The notes below the pieces were generated by a model, which saw only the letters and a list, made by a program, of their open reading frames with translations, had not been told where the DNA came from and ran no database searches. From G963692885 sp964657395 (GTDB taxonomy: Bacteria; Acidobacteriota; Terriglobia; Terriglobales; Acidobacteriaceae): DNA of 62,999 nucleotides. The DNA lies in the NCBI GenBank assembly GCA_964657395.1, contig CAZZUX010000008.1, positions 1 through 62,999 of the forward strand. The letters run 5' to 3'. Positions 8,489 through 16,508 of the stretch are shown piece by piece (positions within the stretch are counted from its first letter, which is position 1; the number at the start of each line of letters is the position of its first letter). Both the position numbers and the translations under genes were made by a program.

Positions 8489-8989
8489 ATGGTCATGCCA
8501 GCTATTGCGGAATTGCAGTTTCGTCATTCTCATTTATCTCGATCCATAGCCAAGGGTCTTCTCGCGGGGCTTATCGGCGGCCTTGTGGGTTCTGCCGTCA
8601 AGACGGTGGGCGAAGTTATTTACAATCCCCGCACCCAGGGCCAGACATCGCCACCAGTGGTGCTGGCGCAGAGGGTGGTTGGTCACCCGCTGAACAAACA
8701 TCAGCAGACGGTTGCGGAGCAATCCATTCACTATGTTTTTGGCGGGGCGACCGGGGCGATCTACGGAGTGGCAGCGGAATTTGCGCCGATTGTGACGGCC
8801 GGCTACGGCGTAGCCTTTGGAGTTGTGCTGCAACTGTTCACACACGAGACGCTGGTTCCGGCAGCGGGGCTCGATGTGCCCGCGCCCCAGCAGCCTGCGC
8901 GTGAGCATTTGAGCGAGTTATTCACGCATGTTTTGTACGGAGTGTCGACCGAGCTGGTTCGTCGCTTTGTTCGCAGAAAGCTAGACTAG
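8489..8989 (+). CDS. YagU family (DUF1440) membrane protein
   Basis: Membrane protein of 166 residues resembling the YagU/DUF1440 family of unknown function. It opens with a glycine-rich hydrophobic helix (GLLAGLIGGLVGSAVKTVGE). Further membrane segments lie near VFGGATGAIYGVAAEF and VTAGYGVAFGVVLQLF. The conserved SIHYVFGGATGAIYG stretch and the ELFTHVLYGVSTELVRR end match the family pattern. AAGGA stands 5 bases before the ATG at 8489; a second ATG lies at 8495. It is divergent from the mod operon and followed 14 bases later by another membrane protein. E. coli YagU is linked to acid resistance; no role is proven here. Confidence 0.8.
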   Translation: MVMPAIAELQFRHSHLSRSIAKGLLAGLIGGLVGSAVKTVGEVIYNPRTQGQTSPPVVLAQRVVGHPLNKHQQTVAEQSIHYVFGGATGAIYGVAAEFAPIVTAGYGVAFGVVLQLFTHETLVPAAGLDVPAPQQPAREHLSELFTHVLYGVSTELVRRFVRRKLD

Positions 8990-9003
8990 GCTTGCTGCCG
9001 CGG

Positions 9004-9447
9004 ATGGCATTCCTTGTCCAGTTAATTTGCACGTTGTCGATGACGGGCATCATCTGGTTCGTTCAGATCGTCCACTATCCACTTTTTCGGCACATCGGCT
9101 CGGCAGACTTCCTTGGTTATGAAGCTGAGCATGCGACGCGCACCGGGTGGGTTGTCGGTCCCCTGATGTGCCTGGAACTGGTGACCAGCGTGCTCCTGCT
9201 TTGGGCGAGGTGGCGACCGGCTGAAGTGTCCGAGGCTTCGGCGTGGCTGGGCGCCGGGCTGGTCGGGATCATCTGGATGTCTACTGCATTTTTACAAGTG
9301 CCGCTGCATAACAGGCTGACGTCAGGTTTTGATTTGCAGGCAGTGGACCGTCTCATCGCAACAAACTGGATTCGAACATTGGCATGGACTGCTCGCACAT
9401 ACGTAGTCATGCTGTGGACGGCAAGGATGATTCAGTCTTCGCGATGA
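9004..9447 (+). CDS. Unknown four-helix membrane protein
   Basis: I do not recognise a named family. About 147 residues with four predicted membrane helices: residues 3-22, 52-72, 84-103 and 124-142. The helix 1-2 loop has a VHYPLF motif, seen in several small uncharacterised integral membrane proteins (DUF1772-like in general layout). The start is either the ATG at 9004 or the TTG at 8992. It probably forms a short operon with the YagU-like gene. Confidence 0.7.
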   Translation: MAFLVQLICTLSMTGIIWFVQIVHYPLFRHIGSADFLGYEAEHATRTGWVVGPLMCLELVTSVLLLWARWRPAEVSEASAWLGAGLVGIIWMSTAFLQVPLHNRLTSGFDLQAVDRLIATNWIRTLAWTARTYVVMLWTARMIQSSR

Positions 9448-9547
9448 CGCGACTGCTGTGGCAACGTTGACAGGCCAGGCGCAGCAGCTTATCGTCAGGC
9501 TCCAGCCGGCCTGTGCCTACGAGGCCCAATCATGGAGCGAACGTACC

Positions 9548-11749
9548 TTGCGAATCCGCCTTCTCACGCTGCTGCTCGTCTGTACAAGTTTCGTCACCGG
9601 TGCCTGGTCACAATCCTCGATTCAATATTCAGCCGAGAAGAAGGTATGGCTGCTTCAATCGGGCGAGCAGAGCTACGCCTTCGGCATCAATGAGCGAGGG
9701 GAACTGCAATCAATCTTCTGGGGCGGTCATGTGCAGACGATTGCCGATATCACTCCGGCAAAGGGGCGTCCAGCAGTAGCCTCCTTCGATTCATCGATGA
9801 CGACGACCCCGCAGGAGTATCCGGGATGGGGCGCAGGCCTGTACACCGAGCCAGCTCTGAAGGCTACGTTCGCTGACGGGAATCGTGACGTTGTCCTCCA
9901 TTACGTCAGCCATACCATCGATGGCGATCAGCTGGAGATCGTCATGAAAGATATCAGTGCGCCGCTCTCTGTCCGCCTTTACTACCGCGTTTATCCGCAG
10001 CAGGGCATCATTGCCCGATGGTCGAAGATCGAAAACCAGGGCGATCAAGCTGTGACGCTGGAGTCAGCTGCCGCCGCAGCGTGGACATTGCCGCAAGGTG
10101 ATGGGTATGTGGCGCACTGGCTCACTGGCCGCTGGGGTGGGGAGTGGCAACAGCACAGCGAGCCGCTCGAAGCAGGTGATCGCGTGATTGAGAGCCGCCG
10201 GGGCAGCACCTCTCACCAGGCGAACCCCTGGTTTGAAGTTGGACGGAAGGATGAAACGACCGAAGAGAGTGGGCCTGCCTGGTTTGGAGAACTGGGCTGG
10301 AGTGGCAGCTGGCGCATCACCTTCAACACGACATCGTTCAAACAGACGAGGATTGTCGGCGGATACAATCCGTTCGATTTTGGTTACAAGCTGGGGTCGA
10401 AGGAGTCGCTTACGACTCCGATTTTCTATGGAGGCTATACGAGCCATGGAAGGGGAGAAGCTGCGCGAATGCTTCACCGTTTCCAACAGCAGGAGATTTT
10501 TCCTGGAGGCGAGAAGGCGCGCCTGCGGCCGGTACTTTACAACTCCTGGGAAGCGACAGAATTCAAGGTGGATGAGCCTGGCCAGATTGCGCTGGCAGAG
10601 AAGGCTGCAAGCCTGGGCGTGGAACGATTTGTGATCGATGACGGATGGTTCGGCCAGCGGACGATCGACAACGCCGGGCTAGGTGACTGGTACGTGAATC
10701 CGCAGAAGTTCCCGCATGGCCTGAAGCCGGTGATCGATCGGGTCCATGCGCTTGGAATGGATTTCGGTATCTGGGTAGAACCCGAGATGGTGAATCCGGA
10801 TAGTGATCTTTATCGCAAGCACCCGGACTGGGCCATGAACTTTCCCGGTCGGCCGCGGACCGAGCAGAGAAACCAGTTGTTGCTGAACCTGGCGCGCAAG
10901 GATGTTGCCGAGTATGTCTTCTCATTCCTTGACAAGCTGGTGACAGACAATGACATTGCTTTCTTGAAATGGGATTACAACCGCAACTGGTCAGAGCCGG
11001 GCTGGGACCAGGTGCCGCCCGATGAACAAAAGGAAATTTATGTGAAGTACGTCGACAACCTGTACGACATCCTCGCGCGGCTGCGAGCCAAACATCCGAA
11101 ACTCGAAATCGAGTCATGCTCGGGAGGCGGCGGACGGGTGGACCTGGGCATCCTGCGCTACACCGATGAAGTGTGGCCTTCCGACAACACGGACGCACTG
11201 GACCGACTGGTGCTTCAGGATGGATTTGTGCGCGCCTACTCACCGGGTGTGATGATGGCCTGGGTCACGGATGTCCCGAATTTTCTTGATCATCGATCGG
11301 TGCCGTTGAAGTTCCGGTTCCTGGTTGCCATGAACGGCTCGCTGGGCATTGGCGGCAACCTGAATCACTGGACCGATGGAGAGATGAAGCAGAGCACCGA
11401 GATGGTTACGTATTACAAGTCAATCCGGCAGGCGGTGCAGAGAGGAAAGTTCTATCGCCTCATGTCGCCTGTTGACTCGGCGGCGTCTGCAACAGAGCAC
11501 GTGTCGCAGGATGGAAAGCAGGCTGTAGTCTTCGCGTTTCAGCAGGCCCAGCGTTATGGTTCACCGTTTCCAACAATACGACTGGAAGGACTGGACGCCG
11601 AGGCTGAGTATCGATTGAAACCGATGGACGACAAGCTGGTCGGCGGAGTTCGAACCTTAAGCGGCAGCTACCTGATGCATAGCGGCATCGAGGTGAAGAT
11701 GGAAGGGGATTACGACAGCACCTCTTTTACGCTGGAGCGAGTTCGCTAG
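9548..11749 (+). CDS. Secreted alpha-galactosidase (GH36)
   Basis: Glycoside hydrolase family 36 enzyme for alpha-galactosides such as melibiose and raffinose or galactomannan side chains. The order is an N-terminal beta-sandwich, a central barrel and a small C-terminal beta domain. The nucleophile is the Asp of LKWDYNR (codon at 10973), and the acid/base is the Asp of WPSDNTDALDR. The frame is open from a GTG at 9458, but I prefer the TTG at 9548. GGAG stands 10 bases before it, and the protein then begins with a clear signal peptide (MRIRLLTLLLVCTSFVTGAWS). Length is about 733 residues. It converges on the RES gene with a gap of 5 bases. Confidence 0.93.
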   Translation: MRIRLLTLLLVCTSFVTGAWSQSSIQYSAEKKVWLLQSGEQSYAFGINERGELQSIFWGGHVQTIADITPAKGRPAVASFDSSMTTTPQEYPGWGAGLYTEPALKATFADGNRDVVLHYVSHTIDGDQLEIVMKDISAPLSVRLYYRVYPQQGIIARWSKIENQGDQAVTLESAAAAAWTLPQGDGYVAHWLTGRWGGEWQQHSEPLEAGDRVIESRRGSTSHQANPWFEVGRKDETTEESGPAWFGELGWSGSWRITFNTTSFKQTRIVGGYNPFDFGYKLGSKESLTTPIFYGGYTSHGRGEAARMLHRFQQQEIFPGGEKARLRPVLYNSWEATEFKVDEPGQIALAEKAASLGVERFVIDDGWFGQRTIDNAGLGDWYVNPQKFPHGLKPVIDRVHALGMDFGIWVEPEMVNPDSDLYRKHPDWAMNFPGRPRTEQRNQLLLNLARKDVAEYVFSFLDKLVTDNDIAFLKWDYNRNWSEPGWDQVPPDEQKEIYVKYVDNLYDILARLRAKHPKLEIESCSGGGGRVDLGILRYTDEVWPSDNTDALDRLVLQDGFVRAYSPGVMMAWVTDVPNFLDHRSVPLKFRFLVAMNGSLGIGGNLNHWTDGEMKQSTEMVTYYKSIRQAVQRGKFYRLMSPVDSAASATEHVSQDGKQAVVFAFQQAQRYGSPFPTIRLEGLDAEAEYRLKPMDDKLVGGVRTLSGSYLMHSGIEVKMEGDYDSTSFTLERVR

Positions 11750-11754
11750 CAGAT

Positions 11755-12618
11755 TCAAACCCGGATGAAGGTCGATCGCTGGGGGCTCCACGCGAGTTTG
11801 TAGCGGAAACTTTTTCGCACGTTGGCGACGACCGACGGCCGGAAGCAGGCAATGCATGTTCCACCACGGCGTCGCACACTGGGGTAAACCAGACCCAGAG
11901 AGCCCTCATGCAGCAGCTGCTCAGCGAGGAGCTGGGATGCGACGTAGCTATCGGCTCGCAGGCAGTCGGCGAACGGCAGATTGCCTGCGGCCGGGTTGAT
12001 GGCGTACTCGCTTCTATCAAATGCTGACTGGCTCTCCTGCCCGGTCGCTTCTGGAGCAGAATTCGTATCTTCTATCTGCTCATCAAACTGGCTGGCGAGC
12101 GATGCCTGGATCTTCAGCGTTCCTGCGTCCGGTGACAGCCACTTCTCCAGGGCAGCCGCTCTCAGATCGTGGAAGGTTCCGGTGAAGTCGGCCAGGTAGT
12201 CGTCATACTGAACTTCTTCCCGCTCCTGCCAGTTGATCTCTTCATATTCGATTTTTTTGTGAAACAGAACCTCAGCTTTCGAGGTGGAGACTTCAAAGGA
12301 CGCATACCAGGCGCCGCGGTGTGGATTGGAGAAGCGTGCGCCCAGGGGATTCGGATGAGTGAACGCTGCGTTGATGATGTGCGATTGCGGGACCCGGTAG
12401 ACCAGCTCTCTCGCTGTGATGTCGAGGGACCGGCCATCCTCAGCCAGCAGACGGGCGTTGGTCGCATTATCAAGCTCGAAGATGTGCTGAAGATCTTCGG
12501 CAGCGGAATCCTCGCCAGTAAGACGGGTGAGGACCGAATCGAGATTGGTGCTGTACTTCGCGGGCAGCAGCCGGTGCGTATCGAAGCGTCGAAGTGGTGA
12601 AAGCGGGGGAAAGAGCAT
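11755..12618 (-). CDS. RES-domain protein, no adjacent antitoxin
   Basis: 287 residues with the RES fold. The conserved residues are recognisable: Arg in LVYRVP, Arg in LGARFS, Tyr in AWYAS, Glu in KAEVLFH and Ser in LVYPSVRRRGG. RES proteins studied so far are ADP-ribosyltransferase-like and several are toxins that destroy NAD+, normally encoded next to an Xre-type antitoxin (MbcTA, ParST). Here the neighbours are a secreted DUF1593 gene 70 bases upstream and a convergent alpha-galactosidase, with no room for an antitoxin. The protein is longer than typical RES toxins, with an N-terminal extension of about 65 residues and a low-complexity acidic insert near residues 175-205. Its role here is unknown. 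Confidence 0.8.
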   Translation of the reverse strand: MLFPPLSPLRRFDTHRLLPAKYSTNLDSVLTRLTGEDSAAEDLQHIFELDNATNARLLAEDGRSLDITARELVYRVPQSHIINAAFTHPNPLGARFSNPHRGAWYASFEVSTSKAEVLFHKKIEYEEINWQEREEVQYDDYLADFTGTFHDLRAAALEKWLSPDAGTLKIQASLASQFDEQIEDTNSAPEATGQESQSAFDRSEYAINPAAGNLPFADCLRADSYVASQLLAEQLLHEGSLGLVYPSVRRRGGTCIACFRPSVVANVRKSFRYKLAWSPQRSTFIRV

Positions 12619-12688
12619 TCAAGACCTTGCAGTCATTATCCCGTGGATTGTTTGGCGAGGACACACGAAGATCGACACTGGAGGAGCT

Positions 12689-14242
12689 TCACTTTCCGGC
12701 AGAGGGTGCGCTGACCGTCAGGACGATCCTGCGGTACGACGTCATTGCGGGGGATCCATTATCGGAGACGGCCAGGATCAGGTGAGCGGTACCGGCGCCG
12801 ACGCAGGGTATCAGGTTCGGAATCCAGGCGGCCCGGCATGGTGCAGTGGCAAGCACGGTAGCTTTTGAGGTATCGGCCCCGGACAGTGAAATCGCAGCGA
12901 GGTTGGTGTTGGTTCCTCCCGCTTCTGCATAGTGGAACCAATGGTAGGTGAGCGACTGAGCGGAGTCGGGATCGTGCGTGCCTGCGGCGTCCAGCAGGAT
13001 GGGTTTGCCGATTTCTGCATCCAGAAAGATCGGCATTGTTCCATCATGGCCATTCACGATCACGATGGGTGCGTGGTTTGACTGTGCCGGAGGCTGAATG
13101 GTCCAGGCCATGCGAGCGGCGAAATCATTCTCATAGGCGTTGCGCCAACGCCATATGGTTGCCTGATCAGAAGTGTAGGCATGCCCATCTGTACCTGTCA
13201 CTGTATCCTGTGAGGTGGTGCGATTGAACAGGTCACCTCCCTGGGTCCAGATCGAATGTGTTTCTCCGTAGGGCTGACGATAGATGTAGCGGCCACCCCA
13301 GCCGCCCCAGTCTGGGCGAGTCCAAGAAGCCAGACCATTGTCGATGAGGTTGAGAAAGGAAGGGGTATCACCTTCCATGATGAAGGCGAACCGCGGGTAC
13401 AGCTTTCCTAAAGGTCCCTTGCTGCGTATGTTGGCGTCGAGCCATTCATTGGTGACGCTGGTTCCATCGGCACCCATGCCGTTGCGGTAGTAGACATCGC
13501 CGCTGATGCCGGTCCAGGTAGCGTAGTAGTACTCTCCGCCGGATGGAGTCGATGGTTGAACGATGTAGAACAGGCCAGGAAACTCGCGACGTATCCATGG
13601 GCCGGCATCATCCTGGTCAGAGATGGAATATACGCGCAGCTGCCTGGTGAAGGATGCGACTGCAGCTGGGGATCGAGTCTGCCGGACCGATGATAAAGCC
13701 TGGGCGAGCGTGTTTGCTCCGCCCCAGATACAGACCCAGAGAGGCCTTGGATCATCCCCGGCTTGCGCTTCGTCAACAGCGTGGATGATGGCTCTTGCGC
13801 CATCAGAGTCCTTCCCTGAGCCAACGGCTTCGATACCGTATGCAGGCTGACCGCTGAATACCCGCGCATTCAGATAGCTGGAGGATGGCCATCCTGATGC
13901 GTTTTGCTGCAGGCTCGGAAGGACCTGTCCATAGGCGTCGATGAGCTTGTGCATGGTTTCGGGATGAGTGATGTTCTTCTGCCAGGTCGAAGTTGCAGCT
14001 ACCATTGCTTCGACCTCGAACTCGTTCGAATACAGGAGGAAGCGGACGAAGGACATCTGGTCGTCGGGCTCGTTGCCGATGTCGCTGATGATGACAACAC
14101 GAGGATGACCGGCGAACGTGTCCAGGGATGGATCCTGCGGCAGGGCGAAGAGCGTCAGGGGCGCAAAAAGGTATAGCGCACACAGCATCCACAATGCGAA
14201 TGGATGCGGGTGATTGTTGCGTTGGATTGTCTGTGGGTGCAA
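12689..14242 (-). CDS. Secreted DUF1593 (nucleoside hydrolase-like) protein
   Basis: Exported protein of 517 residues. The N terminus has a hydrophobic signal segment (FALWMLCALYLFAPLTLFAL). The main domain begins RVVIISDIGNEPDDQMSFVRFLL, the calcium-binding DxxxEPDD pattern of nucleoside hydrolase-like DUF1593 proteins, and continues to about residue 370 with VCIWGGANTLAQAL. The C-terminal 130 residues form an Ig/PKD-like beta domain (ILLDAAGTHDPDSAQSLTYHW). Related proteins occur with carbohydrate-degrading genes; the substrate is not known. Confidence 0.88.
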   Translation of the reverse strand: MHPQTIQRNNHPHPFALWMLCALYLFAPLTLFALPQDPSLDTFAGHPRVVIISDIGNEPDDQMSFVRFLLYSNEFEVEAMVAATSTWQKNITHPETMHKLIDAYGQVLPSLQQNASGWPSSSYLNARVFSGQPAYGIEAVGSGKDSDGARAIIHAVDEAQAGDDPRPLWVCIWGGANTLAQALSSVRQTRSPAAVASFTRQLRVYSISDQDDAGPWIRREFPGLFYIVQPSTPSGGEYYYATWTGISGDVYYRNGMGADGTSVTNEWLDANIRSKGPLGKLYPRFAFIMEGDTPSFLNLIDNGLASWTRPDWGGWGGRYIYRQPYGETHSIWTQGGDLFNRTTSQDTVTGTDGHAYTSDQATIWRWRNAYENDFAARMAWTIQPPAQSNHAPIVIVNGHDGTMPIFLDAEIGKPILLDAAGTHDPDSAQSLTYHWFHYAEAGGTNTNLAAISLSGADTSKATVLATAPCRAAWIPNLIPCVGAGTAHLILAVSDNGSPAMTSYRRIVLTVSAPSAGK

Positions 14243-14371
14243 TCGGCCTCCGTGACGGTTCGCGACGGAGGAAACAGGCGCGATCGTGCGTCGTCATTCT
14301 ACGCAGAGGAGGGGTGGGCTGGCGGCGTGAACGATCGAAGACGATGCTATTCGGCTGGCGTCAGGCCGGTC

Positions 14372-14476
14372 TCAGGCGTCGCAAAGTGCGCATATCCCGG
14401 CAATCAAGGCTGCTACCAGAGCGATGCCGATTGCTGCGCCGACGCTTCCGCTAACGATGGTCGATTGTGGTGCCAT
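14372..14476 (-). CDS. Small membrane peptide, 34 residues
   Basis: A short frame of 35 codons, 33 of them after the start, with ATG at 14476 and TGA at 14374-14372. It is preceded by GAGGTGAAGC, a good Shine-Dalgarno sequence at proper spacing. The peptide starts MAPQSTIVSGSVGAAI and has one Gly/Ala-rich hydrophobic helix with two cysteines near the end (GICALCDA). It lies in the 450-base gap between the DUF1593 and metallophosphoesterase genes, reading toward DUF1593 with a gap of 129 bases. I do not recognise a family. The strong ribosome binding site and membrane-helix composition are the case for it being real. Confidence 0.5.
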   Translation of the reverse strand: MAPQSTIVSGSVGAAIGIALVAALIAGICALCDA

Positions 14477-14692
14477 GCTTCACCTCGATAGTGCTCAACG
14501 TCAACGTAGCAGCATTGTGCCTGCACGGGTTGCGAAGTGCCCTGGTGCTTCTACATCGCGAACAAAGAGGCTTAGCTTTTCGATCCCGCGGATCGGATAC
14601 GGCTTCAATCTTCCGACTGTCCGTCATGCAGCATTCACTGAGCACGTGCACAATGGTCATGCACGAAAATTCAGGTAGCAGGGGCCAGGTAC
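14477..14692. other. Divergent intergenic region, no gene seen
   Basis: Space between the small membrane peptide (leftward) and the metallophosphoesterase (rightward). Short open frames on both strands here are unrelated to any family I know and lack ribosome binding sites. It presumably holds the two promoters, but no clean -35/-10 pair stands out. Confidence 0.4.
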
Positions 14693-15988
14693 GTGACGCC
14701 GTCAGCGAACAAGAAAATAGATGCAGATGCAGTCAAGAAGATACACGGCAGCAGGCATCCGCTGCACGGCTCCGGTCCGTCAATGCCAGTGGAAGAACCT
14801 GTCTTCGCGCAGCCGGTACCGAGCCCGGATCCCACTTCATTCAAGGTGCCGGTGACGGATCAGAATCTGAAAAGCATAAATGCTGTTGAGCCGGTGCCCC
14901 AGCCTCGCGATAGTGTTGCTGAGCCTGTGGTGACCCTGGAACAGATACTTGGATCCGCGGGCGCGGCACGCATCGCAGCGATCACTGCCGCCAACCAGAT
15001 CGTCTTCCATGCCGTGGGCGACACCGGCAGTGTGCAAGGTCCGGCAACCCAGTCGCTGGTTGCAGACAAGATGGTCGCCGATTTCTCCGAGGATCAGGCT
15101 GCGGATGTGCCATCCTTCTTCTTCCATCTTGGCGACGTCGTCTATTACTTTGGCGAAGCCGCTTACTACTACGACCAGTTTTACGAACCGTACCGAAATT
15201 ATCCTGCGCCCATCATTGCCATTCCGGGCAACCATGATGGCGTGCTCTCGCCGGGGTCGACTGCTCCATCGCTGGATGCGTTCCTGCGCAATTTCTGCGC
15301 AGCGCAACCCGACCATACCCAAGAGGCAGCCGGGCTTTCCAGAACAGCAATGATTGAACCTGCTGTGTACTTCACCCTGGACGCTCCGTTTGTGCGCATT
15401 CTTGGCGTGTACAGCAATGTTCTGGAAGATCCGGGAGTGATCTCGAGCGAAGGAGGTACAAGGCCGAGTCTCGATGATCGTCAATTGACGTTTCTGCAGG
15501 CGGCACTCGCCCGTTGCAAGGCTGAAGACTATGCCGGTGCGGTGATCATCGCGGTGCACCATCCGCCCTATACGGGCGGCGTCAATCATGGCGGCAGTCC
15601 ACGAATGCTGCAGGACCTGGATGCTGCGGCGACGGCAGCCGGATTCTGGCCGCACGTTGTTCTCTCCGCGCATACCCATAACTATCAGCGCTACACCAGG
15701 ATCATCTCAGGTCAATCCATTCCATACATTGTTGCGGGGATGGGCGGACATGACCTGGTGAAGATGCGAACCACCACGACAGGGAAGGCCCTGCGGACGC
15801 CGGTTGTTGTCGATCCGAGCCTCACGCTGGCGAGCTATGACGATACGCATTTTGGCTATCTGCGGCTCATCGCCAATCCGACGACGCTTACGATCGAGTT
15901 CCATCCCGCGGACGACGGTGGTGCGACCAAGACTCCTGACGATTCGGTGACAGTCCATTTGAAGAGCCGGACGATCTCGTCAACTTAG
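14693..15988 (+). CDS. Calcineurin-like metallophosphoesterase
   Basis: Dimetal phosphoesterase. All five metal-binding blocks are present: VGDTG (a D-x-G in place of D-x-H), HLGDVVYYFGE, IPGNHDG, VHHPPYTGG and SAHTHNYQRY. The first 100 residues are polar and proline-rich and precede the catalytic domain; no signal peptide is obvious. The GTG at 14693 is the longest start and an internal start is possible. The overall pattern resembles purple-acid-phosphatase-like proteins. The substrate cannot be assigned. The stop is 4 bases from the convergent DinB-like gene. Confidence 0.88.
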   Translation: MTPSANKKIDADAVKKIHGSRHPLHGSGPSMPVEEPVFAQPVPSPDPTSFKVPVTDQNLKSINAVEPVPQPRDSVAEPVVTLEQILGSAGAARIAAITAANQIVFHAVGDTGSVQGPATQSLVADKMVADFSEDQAADVPSFFFHLGDVVYYFGEAAYYYDQFYEPYRNYPAPIIAIPGNHDGVLSPGSTAPSLDAFLRNFCAAQPDHTQEAAGLSRTAMIEPAVYFTLDAPFVRILGVYSNVLEDPGVISSEGGTRPSLDDRQLTFLQAALARCKAEDYAGAVIIAVHHPPYTGGVNHGGSPRMLQDLDAAATAAGFWPHVVLSAHTHNYQRYTRIISGQSIPYIVAGMGGHDLVKMRTTTTGKALRTPVVVDPSLTLASYDDTHFGYLRLIANPTTLTIEFHPADDGGATKTPDDSVTVHLKSRTISST

Positions 15989-15992
15989 GCCG

Positions 15993-16478
15993 TCAGTGTT
16001 TCCAGGCGCCGAGCAGTCTGCGCAGCACGATCAGTTCGCCTGTGTGATAGCTCGTGTGGTCAGCGGCGAGCAGTGCTTCGCGAAGGATGGTCTCTTTATG
16101 CTTGCCCCACGGGATGGGAGCATCCAGACTGACTTCCTGGTTCTCGAGAAGGCGAATGAACTGGTCGAGTAGTTTCTCTACGCCTTCTACAGACGTCTTC
16201 CAGCCGGCGTGAGAAGGCGCCGAAGCTTCTTTAGGCCAGTAGTCATCGGGCCACTTAATTTCGTGATAGCTGGAGTTGGTAGAGAATTCGAAAATGTCAT
16301 GCAGGGCGATACGAATATGTTCAACGAGCTGCCATGCAGAGTAGGGCAGGCCATGAGGTCGTTGACTGGTAAGCTCAAATGGAAAATCGGCCATGGCGGC
16401 CCGGATGTCGGCATGTGCCTGACCGCCCTTGAGTAATGCGATGAGTTGCGAGCGAAGCACTTTCTCGTCTGTTGCCAC
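15993..16478 (-). CDS. DinB-like superfamily protein
   Basis: 161 residues of the DinB/YfiT four-helix-bundle superfamily of putative metal-dependent thiol enzymes. Histidines in the expected helical positions are visible: LVEHIRIALHDIFEFS, SHAGWKTS and LAADHTSYHTGELIVLRR. The final DHTSYHTGEL motif is the family hallmark. Function is not established for most members. It starts 31 bases downstream of the murA stop on the same strand. Confidence 0.82.
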   Translation of the reverse strand: MATDEKVLRSQLIALLKGGQAHADIRAAMADFPFELTSQRPHGLPYSAWQLVEHIRIALHDIFEFSTNSSYHEIKWPDDYWPKEASAPSHAGWKTSVEGVEKLLDQFIRLLENQEVSLDAPIPWGKHKETILREALLAADHTSYHTGELIVLRRLLGAWKH

Positions 16479-16508
16479 TGTTATCTCCCTGCCTGTGGAT
16501 CGATAGCT

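Noticed and set aside
10563..11243. 226-codon minus-strand frame within the alpha-galactosidase
   Set aside because: Arg/Ser/Pro-rich translation typical of a GC-rich shadow; it overlaps the catalytic domain.
11755..14242. DUF1593 gene and RES gene as a toxin-antitoxin pair
   Set aside because: The DUF1593 protein is a large secreted hydrolase-like protein and cannot be a cytoplasmic antitoxin.
14451..14660. 69-codon minus-strand frame upstream of the small membrane peptide
   Set aside because: Overlaps the better-supported 34-residue frame, lacks a ribosome binding site and has a random-looking Arg/Ser/Thr composition.
14837..15679. 280-codon minus-strand frame over the metallophosphoesterase
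   Set aside because: Antisense shadow; the plus strand has all metal-binding motifs of the phosphoesterase and the minus frame has none of any family.
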